A DNA stretch of 64,000 nt from Adenophora triphylla var. japonica (taxonomy: Eukaryota > Streptophyta > Magnoliopsida > Asterales > Campanulaceae): NCBI GenBank assembly GCA_022495995.1, contig JAFEMH010001488.1:248001-312000 (forward strand), in the 5' to 3' direction. The translations under genes were made by a program, and so were the position numbers. The notes under the pieces are model-generated. The model was not told the origin of the DNA and did not search any database. It saw nothing but the letters and a program-made list of their open reading frames with translations. This document shows, one piece after another, positions 15,197-27,992 of this stretch. The stretch's first letter is position 1. Every line of letters starts with the position of its first letter.

Positions 15197-15311
15197 TAGA
15201 TCTTTTCTTTATTCACTTCCCGTGTATTTTGTTTTCAAGGCACCTCTCGTGTCCTAAACAAAGCAAGTGCCAAAAGGCTTTTCTTTTTCCACTCATTTTC
15301 TTTACAGAATA

Positions 15312-16972
15312 TGTCTAGAATATTGGAAAACGCCGATCATTTGACCCTAGAGGAGGATAACCAAGCCTCACCCTCCACTATTAATAAAGGAAAGCAAACC
15401 AACTCTGTTTTCAACAGAATGGGGGCCCACTCTCAGCCCCAAAAATCCCCAGCTCAATGAGTTATACACCGGCTAACCGAGGAGGCACGTGCTGAGAAAG
15501 CCCAAGCCCTACTAGACAATAGCCCAAAAACTCCCCAAGCTCCTATAAAAAAACACCGCTTTGACTACTCCACTCTCCCCGGACCAAATCCTGAGGAGGC
15601 AAGAAATTCTGGCCTCCAAATCCAAGCTGATCGCAGAGGCCATGGCCGTCAATGATGCTCAAATGGAGATGTTCGAAATAGAAGCCAACGGCGAGCTCCA
15701 GTTCCCCCAAGGGTCACAAAGGTTCTCCCAACGAGCTCCCCCCAAATCGCTTGCTAGTCAAGCTAGGGGGGCAAACCGGGTTGAACCAACCCTTGAGCGT
15801 GGATAGCCGGCCAAACGCAGTGTGGTGCATGTAGAGGACATCGGGGAGGTTGGAGAAGAGGCCCAATCCAATCTACGTGCGAGGTCCAAAGCCAGACCCT
15901 TGGCCCTTGCCAAGGAGAAGGTCGTGACTCCACGAGCTAAAAAACAGAAGGTTGATAACCAGAGCCCGGAATTCCTCAAGTTTATGAACGAAATGTGGGA
16001 GACCCACCAGAAGGCCGGCTAGAGGTGTGGTCGCACCATGGATGCTTTCAATGATAAGATCGCCCGGGCACCAATTCAAAAGGGCAAGCCCCCCCCCCCC
16101 CCCAAATGGACACCTATGATGGCTCCAAGAATGCCTAAAGCCATATGGGACGATTCGAGGGACAAATGGCTTTATTCTCCTCGGATGAGTCCGTGATGTG
16201 CAAGGCATTGGCTGCAACATTCACGGGCAAGGCCTTATCTTGGATGCTAGCCCTCAAGCCCCGGACCATCCAGTCATTCAGCCAGTTTAGAAGCATCTTC
16301 CTTAATGCCTTTGCTGGGGCAGGGGTTCCCGCTAGACCAAAGACAGATCTTGTCCGTGTCAAGCAGGCCCCAAACGAGCCTACAAAAGATTACATATCTC
16401 GATTCAGGAAGGTGAGCGAGGAGATAGTGGACCTCGAGGAGGGAGATATCAGACTCTGGTTTGAGGGCGGACTCAGCTCCTCCTTCCTAAAAATGAATTT
16501 TGCCTCCAGCCGGCCTAAAAACAGTCGAGGAGATGTATGAGAGGGCCTCGGCCATTGCATCCGCCGAGGAGCCCCATGTGCCCGCTCCCCGAGCTTCAGC
16601 CAAGGAAAGAATAAGCCAAGTGCAGGAAACCACCCCAGAGCCTGCCCGCACCAACAAATATGGTGGCAAAACCGACGTGTGTCGGATAAACTCCGAAAAA
16701 CAATAGAGGAAACAGTTTACACCGAGCTCACCGACCCAAGGGTAGTAATCATGAGGGCCTCAGACTTTCCTCCTCCTCCCCCCATGCTCCAAAAGTCAAA
16801 TGAGAGGAGTAGGCTTAAGTTCTGTGAGTATGACAACGACCACGGGCACGGAACGGAGGACTGTTTCCAGCTAAAGCGAATAATCCAGCAGAAAATCAAC
16901 GACGGGGAGCTGACCAAGTGGGTTAAAGGCAATAACAACGCCCATAATAACAATAATCAGCAGCGGGCATGA
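15312..16972 (+). pseudogene. Gypsy B gag
   Basis: ATG at 15312 (MSRILENADHLTLEEDNQAS) begins gag. Stops and shifts occur at 15458, about 15555, 15804 and 16020, and near a run of about 14 C at 16089-16102. The capsid domain (Retrotrans_gag) is clear in 16145-16500: GKALSWMLALKPRTIQSFSQ and KDYISRFRKVSEEI. The C-terminal part has CEYDNDHGHGTEDCFQL, the CxxH-type knuckle seen in Tat gags. A TGA at 16970 sits in frame with the following protease and could be a mutated Trp codon. Confidence 0.85.
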
Positions 16973-16993
16973 TACCCGCGTGGTCCCGAGAGG

Positions 16994-19050
16994 GTGGAAA
17001 GAGACAATTTTGAGGATGAAGAGGGTGACTACAATATAAACTTCATTGGAGAGGAACCCCCCTCCAACAAACAGCTCTCCCTCCAAATCCGGACATTAGA
17101 GAAGGTTTTTTCCATCCCCGCAATGGCTCCGGAGGAAGAGCAAGAAATTGGGTTCAAAAGGAGTGAACTTGCCTCCTCCCTTTTTCATTCCACTCAGCCG
17201 CTCACCCTCAGAATGAGAATCAACCGGGCAAACATAGGCCGAGTGTTGATAGATACTGGAGCTGCCCGTGATATACTCTACTACCATACTTTGGTAGGAA
17301 TGAGAATGACCGAAGCGCATCTTACTCCATATGCGGGCATGCTTGAGGGCTTCACGAATCACGCCGTGGGAGTAAAGGGGACGATTGTGTTTGAAGTAAC
17401 TATTGGGGAAAAACCCATGCAGAAGGCGGCCAAAATCACTTTCATGGTGGTCGATCTTCCTTCCCAATATAATGCCATTCTCGGCGAATCGCCAGCCGAA
17501 TTGGGAATAGTTGCTTCCGTTCCCCACCAAAGGGTGAAATTTAACACCTCGGGCGGGGTTGCTACCATCAAGAACCAGCCCGGGAGATTCCTCCGAGCAC
17601 TTGAGGAAAAAAGAAAAGCTAGTAAAAGCCAGACATCCTGCCCGCAGATAGAGGGCGAGGACAAACCAAAGAAAGGGAAGGCCCTTGCACTTGTGCCGCC
17701 GCCCATTCCAATTGGCATGCTTTCTTTCCATACCACTAAGGTGGAGCTCAAGACGAGCAGAAAATCCAAACAGTTGGCCCCTATCGAGGGAGGATACATT
17801 GATCGAGGAATTGAGGGAGAAATTGACCGCGATGTCATATACTCTATGGCAACACTGACCGGAGCTCAGGTCAACCCCCCAACTATTATCATTGACTCCT
17901 TGCACAATCGTGAAATCAGCGACCTTCAACCTAACGACGAGCTCGAGGAGGTGGTCATCAACCCCCACTTCCCCGAGCAAACTGTTAAGGTTGGGCTGGA
18001 AATTCACTGCGAGGAGAGAAGGATACTCATCGAGTTCCTTAGAGCAAATTGTGATGTGTTCGCTTGGAGGGTGGAGGATATGCAAGGAATCAGCGAGGAC
18101 GTGATCCTCCATAAAATCAATGATGACCCATCCTTCAAGAACATTCATCAAAAATCAAGGTACTTCTCTCCGGAGAAAGAAATGGCGATCAAGGAAGAGG
18201 TGGAAAAATTACTCAAAGCGGGGATAATAAAGGAGATTACCTACCCAAAATGGCTGGCCAATGTGGTTATGGTCAAAAAATCCAACGGCAAGTGGAGGAT
18301 GTGTGTTGATTTCACGGATCTCAACAAGGCATGCCCCAAAGACTGCTTCCCTCTTCCTCGCATAGACAGATTGGTGGATTCTATAGCCGGCCACAGAGTA
18401 TTGAGCTTCATTGATGCATACTCCGGCTACCATCAGATCCAAATGGCTCCTGAAGATGTCCGCTCCGTTGCTTTCATCGCTGCGGGCAAGACTTATTGTT
18501 ACAAAATGATGCCCTTCTGCTAAAATGCAGGAGCCACATATCGCCGAATGGTCAATCTGGGTCTTCAAAACCAACCGGCGTAAAACCTTGAGGCCTATAT
18601 TGATGACATGGTGATAAAAACAAAGGAAAACTCCCACGAGCTCGACGTGGAGGAAACCTTCCAAAACTTGCGCCGCAACAACATGAAACTAAACCCCCTG
18701 AAATGTGCTTTTGGGGTAAAGGCGGGCAAGTTCCTTGGATTCATGGTAAACCAGTGAGGAATAGAGGCTAATCCCGAAAAAATTCAAGCACTGCTGGACA
18801 TGAAACCTCCTGCTTGCGTGAAGGATGTACAGAAACTCAATGGTCGCATCACCGCACTTGGCCGCTTCATCTCGCGGTCAGCAGAGAGATGCCTCCCCTT
18901 CTTCAAAACTCTAAAAGGGGGGAAGAAGCCTGATGAATTTGCATGGAATCAAGAATGCCATCAAGCTTTTGAAGAAGTCAAGACATACCTCGGGCAACCC
19001 AACCTCTATTTCAAAGAGGCCTGCCCGGGAAGAGCTTTTTCTCGTTTTTA
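16994..19050 (+). pseudogene. Gypsy B protease and reverse transcriptase
   Basis: Aspartic protease motif VLIDTGAARDILY at about residues 78-90 of the 509-codon stretch. RT follows with KWRMCVDFTDLNKACPKDCF, LSFIDAYSGYHQI and, after a stop at 18521-18523 inside the MMPFC/NAGATY region, the active site YIDDMVIKTK. More in-frame stops follow (about 18581 and 18755). Then comes the thumb/connection AERCLPFFKTLKG, and a shift near 19020. PR-RT-RH-IN order is gypsy type. The antisense 351-codon ORF over 17096-18151 is a shadow. Confidence 0.9.
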
Positions 19051-19374
19051 GCAAGCATCGATCCGGCAAGAGCCGCCGTTCTTGTAAGGGAGGATAATAA
19101 CTCCCAAAAACCAGTTTATTATGTTTCTAAGGCACTGTCCGCCGTAGAAGGGCGTTATCTTAATATAGAAAAGTTAGCTTACGCCTTGCTTGTATCTGCT
19201 CGAAAATTAAGAGCCTACTTTTCTGCACATCCTATAACTGTACTAACTGAGGCCCCGCTTAGAAAGGTTTTACACAAACCAGAGTCTTCGGGGAGAATGC
19301 TAGCTTGGTCTATCGAACTCACTGAGTTCCAGATCACCTACTCCCCGAGAAAGACAATCAAAGCGCAGCCTTAG
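19051..19374 (+). pseudogene. Gypsy B first RNase H
   Basis: Reads ASIDPARAAVLVRED, PVYYVSKALSAVEGRY, then IEKLAYALLVSARKLRAYF and PLRKVLHKPESSGRM. This is the RNase H domain directly after RT in Ty3/gypsy pol. It ends in a stop at 19372 near TYSPRKTIKAQP. Confidence 0.85.
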
Positions 19375-19398
19375 TTGATTTTGTGGTAGAATCATCAT

Positions 19399-21216
19399 TC
19401 AAATTAGCTGACAACGACCTTGGAAAGAGAAAGCGGCGTAATCGTAGGAAGCCCCAGATAGCTCGAGCACTGAAATTACACAGCCAAAAGAGCGCCCGGA
19501 AGAAATATGGACTTTATTCGTGGACGGCTCTGCGAGCAAGTTAATTAGTGGAGCGGGCATACTTCTGGTCGCACCTTGCGGGGAGAAATTTAAGAGGGCC
19601 TTGAGATTCAAGTTCGAGGCATCTAACAATCAAGCTGAGTATGAAGCAATCATAGCGGGCATGGAATTGGCAAGAGACTTGGGAGTTCAGAATATAGAAA
19701 TCAACAGTGATTCTCAGCTCATAGTTAATCAAATTAGGGGGAGTATGATACTATCAACCCAGTGCTAACTCAGTACTGCGGCCTTGCAAAAACCCTCATC
19801 AAAAATTTCACCTACTATGAGCTGAACCAAGTCATGAGAGAGGACAATGTGGAGGCAGACCTCCTCTCCAGAATAACCGATCAAGAAATTGCTGAATTGG
19901 AGACAGATTGCCAGATTGAGTTCACGGAGAGACCTGCTATAGATCGGATTCAGATAAACAATATTGAGGATCAAGTAAGGGATTGGGTAGATGAGATCAA
20001 GGATTACATCGAGAAGCAGACCCTCCCCGAGGATCCAGCAAAGGCTAGAGCCATCAGAATGGTGTCCGCGAAATACCTCATCCTCGATGGGGTACTTTTT
20101 CGACGATCATTCACCAAGCCTTTGCTCAGATGTGTCAAAACTCACATGGTCACTAACTTACTCTATGAGGTTCATGAAGGAGTTTGTGGCGGACATCCAG
20201 GTGCTCGCACCCTCTCAGACAAAATTAAATTCCAAGGATTCTTTTGGCCTACAATGAGAAGGGATGCGCAGGAATATGTAAGAAAGTGTGATAAGTGCCA
20301 GAGATTTGCGGACATCCCCAGACTACCATCAACAGAGCAAACTTTGGTTGTACCATCGTGGCCGTTTGATACGTGGGGGATTGATCTCATTGGACCATTC
20401 CCAACTGCTCGAGGAAACATCAAGTATGCTGTGGTGGCCGTGGATTACTTTACCAAGTGGATAAAAGCCAAAGGTTTAGCCACTATCTCCGAGGAGAATA
20501 CCATCAATTTTGTCCACGACCACATCTATTGTCGATTTGGGGTCCCCCGAGCAATAATTTCGGACAATGGCACTCAGTTCTCCGCAAAATTCACTGCTGA
20601 ATGCGTAAGAATGAAAGTGCAACACCGTAAGTCTGCAGTTGCTTACCCCCAAGGAAATGGCCAAGCTGAGGCCGCGAACAAGCTAGTCCTGACCGCCCTA
20701 AAGAAAAACTTGGAGGGGCGAGGAGGACGATGGTTGGACGAGCTCCAGATCGCATTATGGGTTGTCCGCACCACTATAAGAAATTCTACAGGAGAAACTC
20801 CTTTCTCGCTCACGTATGGGTCAGAGGCAATGGCTCCAGTTGAGGTTGCCCTACCCTCGTACAGAGTCACATACTTCGATGAGTCTCAAAACGAGGCAAA
20901 CAGAAGGTGTGACCTGGACGATCTCGAAGGAAAGAGAATGCGGGCATATGAAAAAATGGTGAACTACAAGCAGAAAGCGAAGAAGCACCACGATAAAAGG
21001 GTAAATAAGAGGAGTTTTTCAGTTGGAGATTGGGTACTTAGAAGCGTAGAGGTCCAAGGGACCCAACCTGGTTTCAATAAACTGTCCCCGAAATGGGAGG
21101 GACCATATGAGGTCACCAAAATAGTCAAGGAGGGTACCTACATATTGCGACCAAAAGAAGGAGAAGAGCTTAAACACATATGGAATAGCGATCACCTCAG
21201 AAAGTACTTCTTTTGA
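19399..21216 (+). CDS. Gypsy B archaeal-type RNase H and integrase
   Basis: The second RNase H (about 19509-19760) reads LFVDGSASKLISGAGILLVA, ASNNQAEYEAIIAGMELA and INSDSQLIVNQI, the D-E-D pattern of the extra archaeal-type RNase H that defines Tat elements. A one-base shift near 19755 leads to a 484-codon open stretch with the full integrase: HHCC (HEGVCGGHPG, then CDKCQRF), DDE (GIDLIGPFP, ISDNGTQFS, QGNGQAEAANK), and the C-terminal KWEGPYEVTK. The integrase part has no stop and is the best-preserved enzyme in the window. Upstream lesions still prevent normal expression. Confidence 0.92.
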
Positions 21217-22399
21217 TATCTTTGTAATTTTTGGAGGGAGTATAGACCCCTATATATATAAGTATGAAGTTACCATCAAATTTTGGTGCAAAAATAGTTA
21301 TAACCCTTTCCCACCAGCCTCAAAAGCTGAGGTGGATGCCCGCAAGCGGATGCCAGTAGGTTCAAGAGCCAACATATGAGCTCCTACCTACTGATGCACA
21401 AAGATCCATTAAGATCCGCAAGCCTATATGGGTACAAAGGCCATTACGCCCGTACTCGATCGCGGGGAGGATACTCCGTCCTGCCCGCGTGACACCACCA
21501 AGAAAAAGTGGATATAGATGAACGTAGGTACAAAGTCCATGATGCCCGTACCTACGGACTCTAGTGGGGACAAAGACCAAGTCCGACTCCATTAATTGCG
21601 CGAAGGACCTCGTTAGGGCCGTTACCGCATGCCCGTATGTAACAAAGGCCTACATATAAGCCCGCTTACCAGATCGCCACAAGACCCTCACAAAAAAATC
21701 CAAGGGGTTTTGAATAAAGGGTCAAAAAGCGTGAACCTCCAATAAGGAGATACAGATTCCAGGGGTTAAAGGGCCTCTATGCTAAATATGCTCCTACCTT
21801 CTGTTGCATAGACAATAGCCTCACGGCCACCTTCTACATGCCCTATGAAAGTAGCTTGCCTTGGCTGCTTTTGACTTACACCACACCGCAAGGCCGGGAA
21901 TAAGTGTAAATGGATGAGAGTGATCAAACAAGTTTAACAAAGCCAAAAAGACAAACTGGGGTCAAGACCCCTAAATTTGCCACAAGGCTAAACAAACGCG
22001 GTCACAGAAAAATAGGGCTGACTCTCACGAAAAATCCAAGTGATTTTGAATAAAGAGTTAGGAAAACTCAAAAAATGCGGGCAAAGGGCCTACTAAGCTT
22101 TTGACCGCAGAAGGAGAGTATAAAGTTTAGTTGCAAGTCAAAAACGCTGGAGAAAGCAAGAATGCAAGTATCAAGGTACTCAAAAATTTCAAACACTCAA
22201 AGCAGCCTAAAAGACAAGCAATTAAGATAAATAGTTGGGAAAAATGCTTGTATTAATGAAAAATAAATATTTACAAGGGTCTACCATCTATTACAACAAG
22301 AAAAAGCAAAAAACCTAAATTAGAGGAGTTTGATCCTTGGGGTCCTCGGTGGCCGCACTCCCTGTGCCCGCTTCTGAGGCCGGGGTTGGAGAAGGAAGA
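21217..22399 (+). other. Gypsy B spacer between pol and the antisense gene
   Basis: About 1.2 kb with no supported gene. It has many TGCCCG words and two similar GTAGG-TACAAAG...GCCCGTAC segments (21400-21560), suggesting an old short duplication. Confidence 0.7.
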
Positions 22400-25300
22400 C
22401 TATGCACCATCAGCCCGATGGATCGATGCAGTGCTCACAGAGACCGGAGGGGGTCCCACTGGGAACAGATCACCTATAGCAGGCCCGTCTGGAAGAACGC
22501 GAGCTATGGCTTCCCCAAGGGGTATCGAATTTTCCCCAAACCTCATCTCATCCAGCTCGGCAATGAGGCTAAGGGCGGTCACTTCGGCCACAAGAGGCAA
22601 AGAGGCCGCTGCGGACAGATCTAAGCCCTTAACCTCATCCTCGGACAGAGGAACTAACGCATGCCCGGGCAGGCACTCCGCGTCAGTAGCAACTATTGAC
22701 CCAATCACGGCCAACTGCTGCACGGAGAACTTGCCCGTGGCCGCGAAGTTCCTGATCTGTGTCCGGACCCCAGCCTCGTACTGAGCCAGATTCTCCTCGT
22801 TCAAAAAATTCTTGAACTCCTCGGAGTTCTTATATTCCTCCACTGCCTCCTTCCTAGCGGCGAGCAGTATAGCATCCTTCTCCAACTTAAATTGCCTATG
22901 GGAGAAGCCGATCTGACAAACCATCAACTTTTGCCTCCGTGGTGGAGATGGTGGTCTTGGATGCCTCAAGCCTTTGGCACGCCTCCGCATTCCCGGGCTC
23001 CCACTCACCCCTCTTTCCCTGAGTTCATCCCTCTCCCCTTAGCCTTTTTAAGCTCTCCTCCACCTCCGTCGCCCTCTCCCGAAAACCCTTCAGTCGCCTC
23101 CTTGGTGGAGAGGGTCTTCTCCTTGGCATCGAGGAGGGAGTTTAAGGTTCCCACCTTCTCTTGAGCCTCGCTCCACCTCGCGGAGCTTGCCCGCCAAGTC
23201 TTTGGTGTTGTTTTCCAATCAAAGATTCAAGCTATCGCAAAGATTCCCGGCCGCATAGCTTTGTTGCCCACCGCGAGGAAGATAATCGTAAAATGGTGAT
23301 ACAAGAAGATAAGTAATGAGACAGGCAGATGGTCCCTACCTCGGTGAGGGAAAGCCCAATATCTCCCATCAAGGCTGACGGGTTCTCCTTCTCAGCCACA
23401 CTCTGATAGAAGTCAGGGGCATAGAGCCTGTTGATAAGCCCTATCCCCACGGCAGAGTTGAAGGATGATCGGGCATATAAGTCCACCCCTGTGATGGCGG
23501 GCACTTCACCCACTTTCTTCCTCAGCGCCCATGTCTCCTCGCGGGTGGCCAAGGAGGCTATGGGATAAGCAAATGAGCGATGGTCCCCGCGGTGGAGGGA
23601 GCAGTGGCAGAGGCAGAAGCAGTAGGGGCCCGAACTTGAGTGTCCCCCACTTTCTGGGTTTTGGAGGCCCTCTCCCTGTGCGCAAGATCTGTGTCTCTCT
23701 CAGCCCTCTTCCGGGTCTCTATGCTATGCCCGGAAGGAATGGTGCAACCAGGTGAGGATGCCCGGACAGCATGGGTAGGGGGAAGACCCCTTGAGGGTGG
23801 AGGCAGCTCCCCGGTGGTGGGGATAGATTTGGAGCTAGTCAAAGGCTCCCCAGTCTTCCTACTGACAATGGGCACAGTTTTGTCCTTGCCCGGGAGTCCT
23901 CCCATCTCGCCTTGCCTCCTCGCCGCAGCCTTCCCTATCGGCCTTCATGTTCTTGGCCTTCATCTCGAGCAAGCTTGGAGGAGCCATCGAAGTTATACTC
24001 TTCCTCGATCTACTCGAGGAAAAGAAAAATGGTTAGAATGCGCTTAAAAATCAAAAGCAAGATAAATTTGCAACAAACTTATAAAGAATCGTAGACCAAT
24101 CAGCCTGAGGCTCGCACTCGCCGCCCAAAGATGCGTGTGTCTTACAATCAGCCTCAAATTGGTAATACTCGTGCACCCTCCAATCAGGGTCACGGGGCAT
24201 AGGCTCTATCTCTACTCTGGGGGCATGTGGGGCGCCCTCCCTGCGAGGAGCCACCCCCGAGTAGATTAATAAGGGCTCGTCTTCAACGATGGCGCACACA
24301 TCATATACGGGCTCCTCCCCGCTGTCTAAATAGGTGGCCAGATGTCTCTCTATGGCACAGTGCATACCATCGGCAGAGGCGGGGTCTGGATAACTATTAG
24401 CGGCCACCTTCATCGGGACTGGACTTGAGGGTTTGGAGAAGGGCCAACCAAACCTAGACTCGATGACCAAGATATCCCTCTGGTTCCATTGGTCAAATTT
24501 GTTCGATGGGGGAGAGAAGGTCCGGGTAGAATAGTTCCTAGCCTTCAAGCTCAAGATACCACGGCTGATCTGGTTCTGATAGTAAGCATAAAGCCCGGCC
24601 AGGGTAGGTTCATGACCCAGGAATCTGCAAACCATTATAAAGGAGATGAGGGCCCTGATGGCATTGAGGGTCAGGTGCATTGGGAGACAACGGTTGAACT
24701 CGAGGAAGAAATAAAAGAAAGGGTCCAGAGGCAGCCTCAGGCCATTCTCAAACTGGGCACCATAGAAGACACAGGCTCTGTTGTCCTCACGGACATCTGC
24801 TATGGTCTCTTGCCTCAGCTTGTCTTTCCCCTTTATCTGTACATGACCCAGGGTGCGGACACAGAAGGCATTGCGGTCCACATTGTAAATCTCGTATATG
24901 TTCTCCTCCCAGTCAATAGTAGCCACCTCCTTGGCTTTCTTACCGCGGCCACGGCCAGGATTCACCCCAGCAGCTGGCCTCTTGCCTTTATTCCGGGCAG
25001 GGGCCACAATTATCTCCTCCTCGGAGTCAGAGTCCTCGAAGGCATCCACAATCTCCGTGGTCTCATTAGCCTTCTTGGAGGTCCCCGCAGCCCTCCTATC
25101 CTCATCCTCGGGGTCATCCTCCTCGGTCTCCGAGCTCGTCGAGCCAAAGAGACCGGTGGCATCACCGCGGCAGAGGTTACTTCAGTCTCATTTCCCCCGC
25201 CTCCGGTCACCTCAAAGTTTAGAGGCTCCAGTTCTTCACTGCTACTCAGTTCGATTGGGTTATTAGGGGCCTCGGGCACATTGGGAAATATGGTCCTCAG

Positions 25301-25765
25301 GGGCAGAACATCTAAAGGGTCACTCAGGTCCTCGGTGCTCGGTGCCCGCGCATCATTGGTTTGTTCAGGATCCATTAGTTCACACTTCTCCCAGTCAATT
25401 ATTTGGTCGGGGACACGGATCGCTCTCCTCACAAGTTCAACGGCGTTCAAAGCCTGATCTCTCTCATGGGGAAACGTGCACAAAACCCCCATCACAAAAT
25501 TTCTTAGCCTACGGGTATCCCCCAACACCAATACGTCACGGTTAAAAATGTACTTCCTCTTGGCCTCCCAAAACCGGGGTGGGACGAACGGCCCCCAATC
25601 TGCTTTCTCACAGAAATACAAAAAACAATGTAGGGATAGCCTTAACCACCCTAGTCCTACCTTCCTAAATATTCCCCCCGTCCATTTACAAACGATGAAG
25701 GTATCAGGGGTGGTCCCATCTCCTAATTCTATGGGACGGCGGGGTCCAAATTCACGAGTGGTCAT
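22400..25765 (-). CDS. Antisense gene (aORF) of gypsy B, multi-exon, damaged
   Basis: Open minus-strand segments lie between pol and the 3' LTR. 25765-25150 reads PFVPPRFWEAKRKYIFNRD and an acidic SSSEELEPL region. A one-base shift near 25145 leads to 25049-24051, with ESRFGWPFSKPSSPVP and LPMHLTLNAIRALISFIMVC, which resemble the plant 'putative gypsy-type transposon' (Transposase_28-like) domain. After probable introns come 23552-23340, ending at a GAG|GTAGGG donor, and a coiled-coil-rich part ending at 22400. Tat elements are known to carry such antisense ORFs of unknown role. A nuclear role is suggested by a Lys/Arg stretch (GRGRGKKAKE). The intron borders are mostly unresolved. Confidence 0.7.
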
Positions 25766-26120
25766 TGTTCAAAACCCAGAAAAGGAAAACAGAAAGAGAT
25801 GAAGAAGAAACACCCCAACAATTACTTACGAAAGAAAATCTGGAAGGTTGGATTCGAAGAACACAAGCAAGGAATTCGCAACAAAAAATCTCTCTCTAAA
25901 AGCTCTTTGAAGGTTTGAAGACGGTAAAAGGGTTTGAGGTTTAAGGGTTTGGTATTTATAAGGCCTACCTATACGGGTTAACCCGTTTAACCCGTATTAA
26001 TTAGCCCACAAACCGTTCCTCGAACCCTGAACCGTCTCCAACGTTTGAAAATTCGAAAAATCCGCCGGTTAGCATTTATTACCCCTCGTAGATGATTGAC
26101 ACGTACCCCCTGTACGTACC
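25766..26120. other. Gypsy B segment upstream of the antisense gene
   Basis: 355 bases before insertion F, the likely promoter and 5' leader of the antisense gene. On the minus strand TATAAATACC (25951-25960) lies about 190 bases before the Met at 25765 and could be its TATA box. 26116-26120 (GTACC) is the target copy of F. Confidence 0.5.
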
Positions 26121-27973
26121 TGTAAGTACGCCAATCCAATTCGCGATCCCTTTTTAGGTGCATTTTAAATGATAAAATTGCACTAAGGGGCGTTTTGGTA
26201 AATTCCCGGTCCGTTCCGAGACTTCCGGAAATATTTTATATGTTTCTCGCGAAGGAAGTGTATTTTAGCATTTTTCCCGGACAAAAGGACCTAAAAGGAA
26301 TTAATCAGTTTGGACCTCTTGGGAATTAGCCCGGAATGTTCCGTAATCCGGTTTTGGCGCCAATCGATTATTGGCGTTCCTGGGCCGTGCGACAACTTGA
26401 GGCATGGAAATTGGATACGTTGGGTCGTGCGACCAACTAACTCCAATTTCCCAATTTACGATAAATATCTAATGCCTTCATTTTGTCAAAGGGGAACTCT
26501 CACAATAACAACACAATCACTTCACACCAGATTCACTTTCTCTCTCTCCTTTCTCTCTCTATACGCAGATACACAGAGACCCTCTCCCGGCATCGTCTTC
26601 AACACCAATCCAAGCTTCTCCCTCACCCAAATCCAACCGGCGACCTCCAATCCCCCTTAATCTCTATCACCTTGACCCAATTTCTCTCAATCTCCCTACC
26701 TCCAATAACGCCGATCTAAATCAACCATCACCAATCTCCGTTCTTCCCAAACCGAAGCCCTCCTACTCCGGCCAAACAACAACCCCAATTTCCTTCACCT
26801 CGGCCTATATATCTCTACTCAAACCTAAGCCGATCCTCTACCGCAACTCTCAACTTCACCAAAACCACACCCACTTCCTCCTTATTCCACCAACCCCTCA
26901 ACTCCTACCTTCTACTCCCGCCAAATCCACTATCGCTCTCCTTTCCAACCCCTAAGCCGACCACCAAAACCCATCGTAACCTTCATCCCCTCTTTCAAAT
27001 AGCTCCTAAAGCCGAACCACGCCGCTCCCCTGTTCCTGAGCTCAATTCCGCCCGAAGCACAGTCCGCACCATTACTGGGAATCGCAAAGTCAATTGGAGC
27101 TAATTTGTCGTTTCAATCTGAGTTCGTGATTTCGTTCTGGAGCCGATTTGAAGATCCTTAAACCTAACTTGGTTTAAGGAGCGTGGACTACGAGGGTAAC
27201 GATTTCCTCACTTTTGTCTCTCATTTACTATTATCTGTTTATTTGCCTCATTGCATATTTCCCTTTGACTTGATAATTAGACTCCATCTGTCCCCCAATT
27301 ATCAAGTCCCAACTGCCGATCTCTCTGTTTAATTAGATTTGTTTGGTATTGTTGATATTAATAATGTGATTTGGTGGGATTTGTTGTCTATTGGCCAAGG
27401 GAGTGTGGATCTCGCTATATCCACATCCCCTTGGTCAATCTATTCTGAATTCGTTGGTATTTTGAGTTGTTTGGATATTGTGTTGGGATTTGATTTGTCC
27501 TCTCGTTGTTCCCGAGGCTCAAATTGTAGAGTGTCTCGCAGACCGGCAAGGTTATGCTCACGCGACACAACGGACCTTGGATGTCCCGTGTCACGCGACA
27601 CAACGTGGCTCTATGCAGAGACTATCATTTCGGCCTGTAAATCCTGTTCGTTCATTCCTCGATGTAAAGTGGGATGTGGCCTCCCAGTCAATGGCCTACA
27701 AAGTTGTATTCCCCTTTGTTGAGTAATAAGACAAAGCACTCTTATGCATTTTTACACATATCTTGTCATACACACTTTGCACACACATTGAATGTCTTGA
27801 ATGTTGAACATAGAAAGACTCGTCTACGGACGAGGCGTGTTGGGTGAACTCTCGGTTCTCCCCAATACGTAACCTGACCCCCGAACCCATTTTTCTCTTA
27901 CAAAAGGTTTTCAATGTTTCCTCTTAAAACGGCGTGGCGACTCCTATTTCTTTTTTCGGCGAGCGCACATTCA
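26121..27973 (+). repeat. 5' LTR of F (1,853 bp)
   Basis: TGTAAGTACGCC to GCGCACATTCA. Contains a pyrimidine-rich UTR-like stretch (26520-27060). At 27935-27944 lies TGGCGACTCC, a copy of the PBS core. The TATA region reads GATAAATA at 26460, two bases shorter than in the 3' LTR. Confidence 0.93.
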
Positions 27974-27974
27974 G

Positions 27975-27992
27975 TGGCGACTCCGCTGGGGA
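27975..27992 (+). other. Primer-binding site of F
   Basis: TGGCGACTCCGCTGGGGA, one base after the LTR. The same 18-mer is the PBS of gypsy A (minus strand, 51043-51060). Confidence 0.88.

Noticed and set aside
17096..18151. Long minus-strand ORF (351 codons) in B
   Set aside because: It is the shadow of the protease-RT frame on the plus strand and shows no domain; unlike the true antisense gene at 22400-25765.
24489..25457. Plus-strand ORF of 322 codons
   Set aside because: It lies opposite the antisense gene of B, whose minus-strand translation has the family-like motifs. The plus-strand product is low-complexity.
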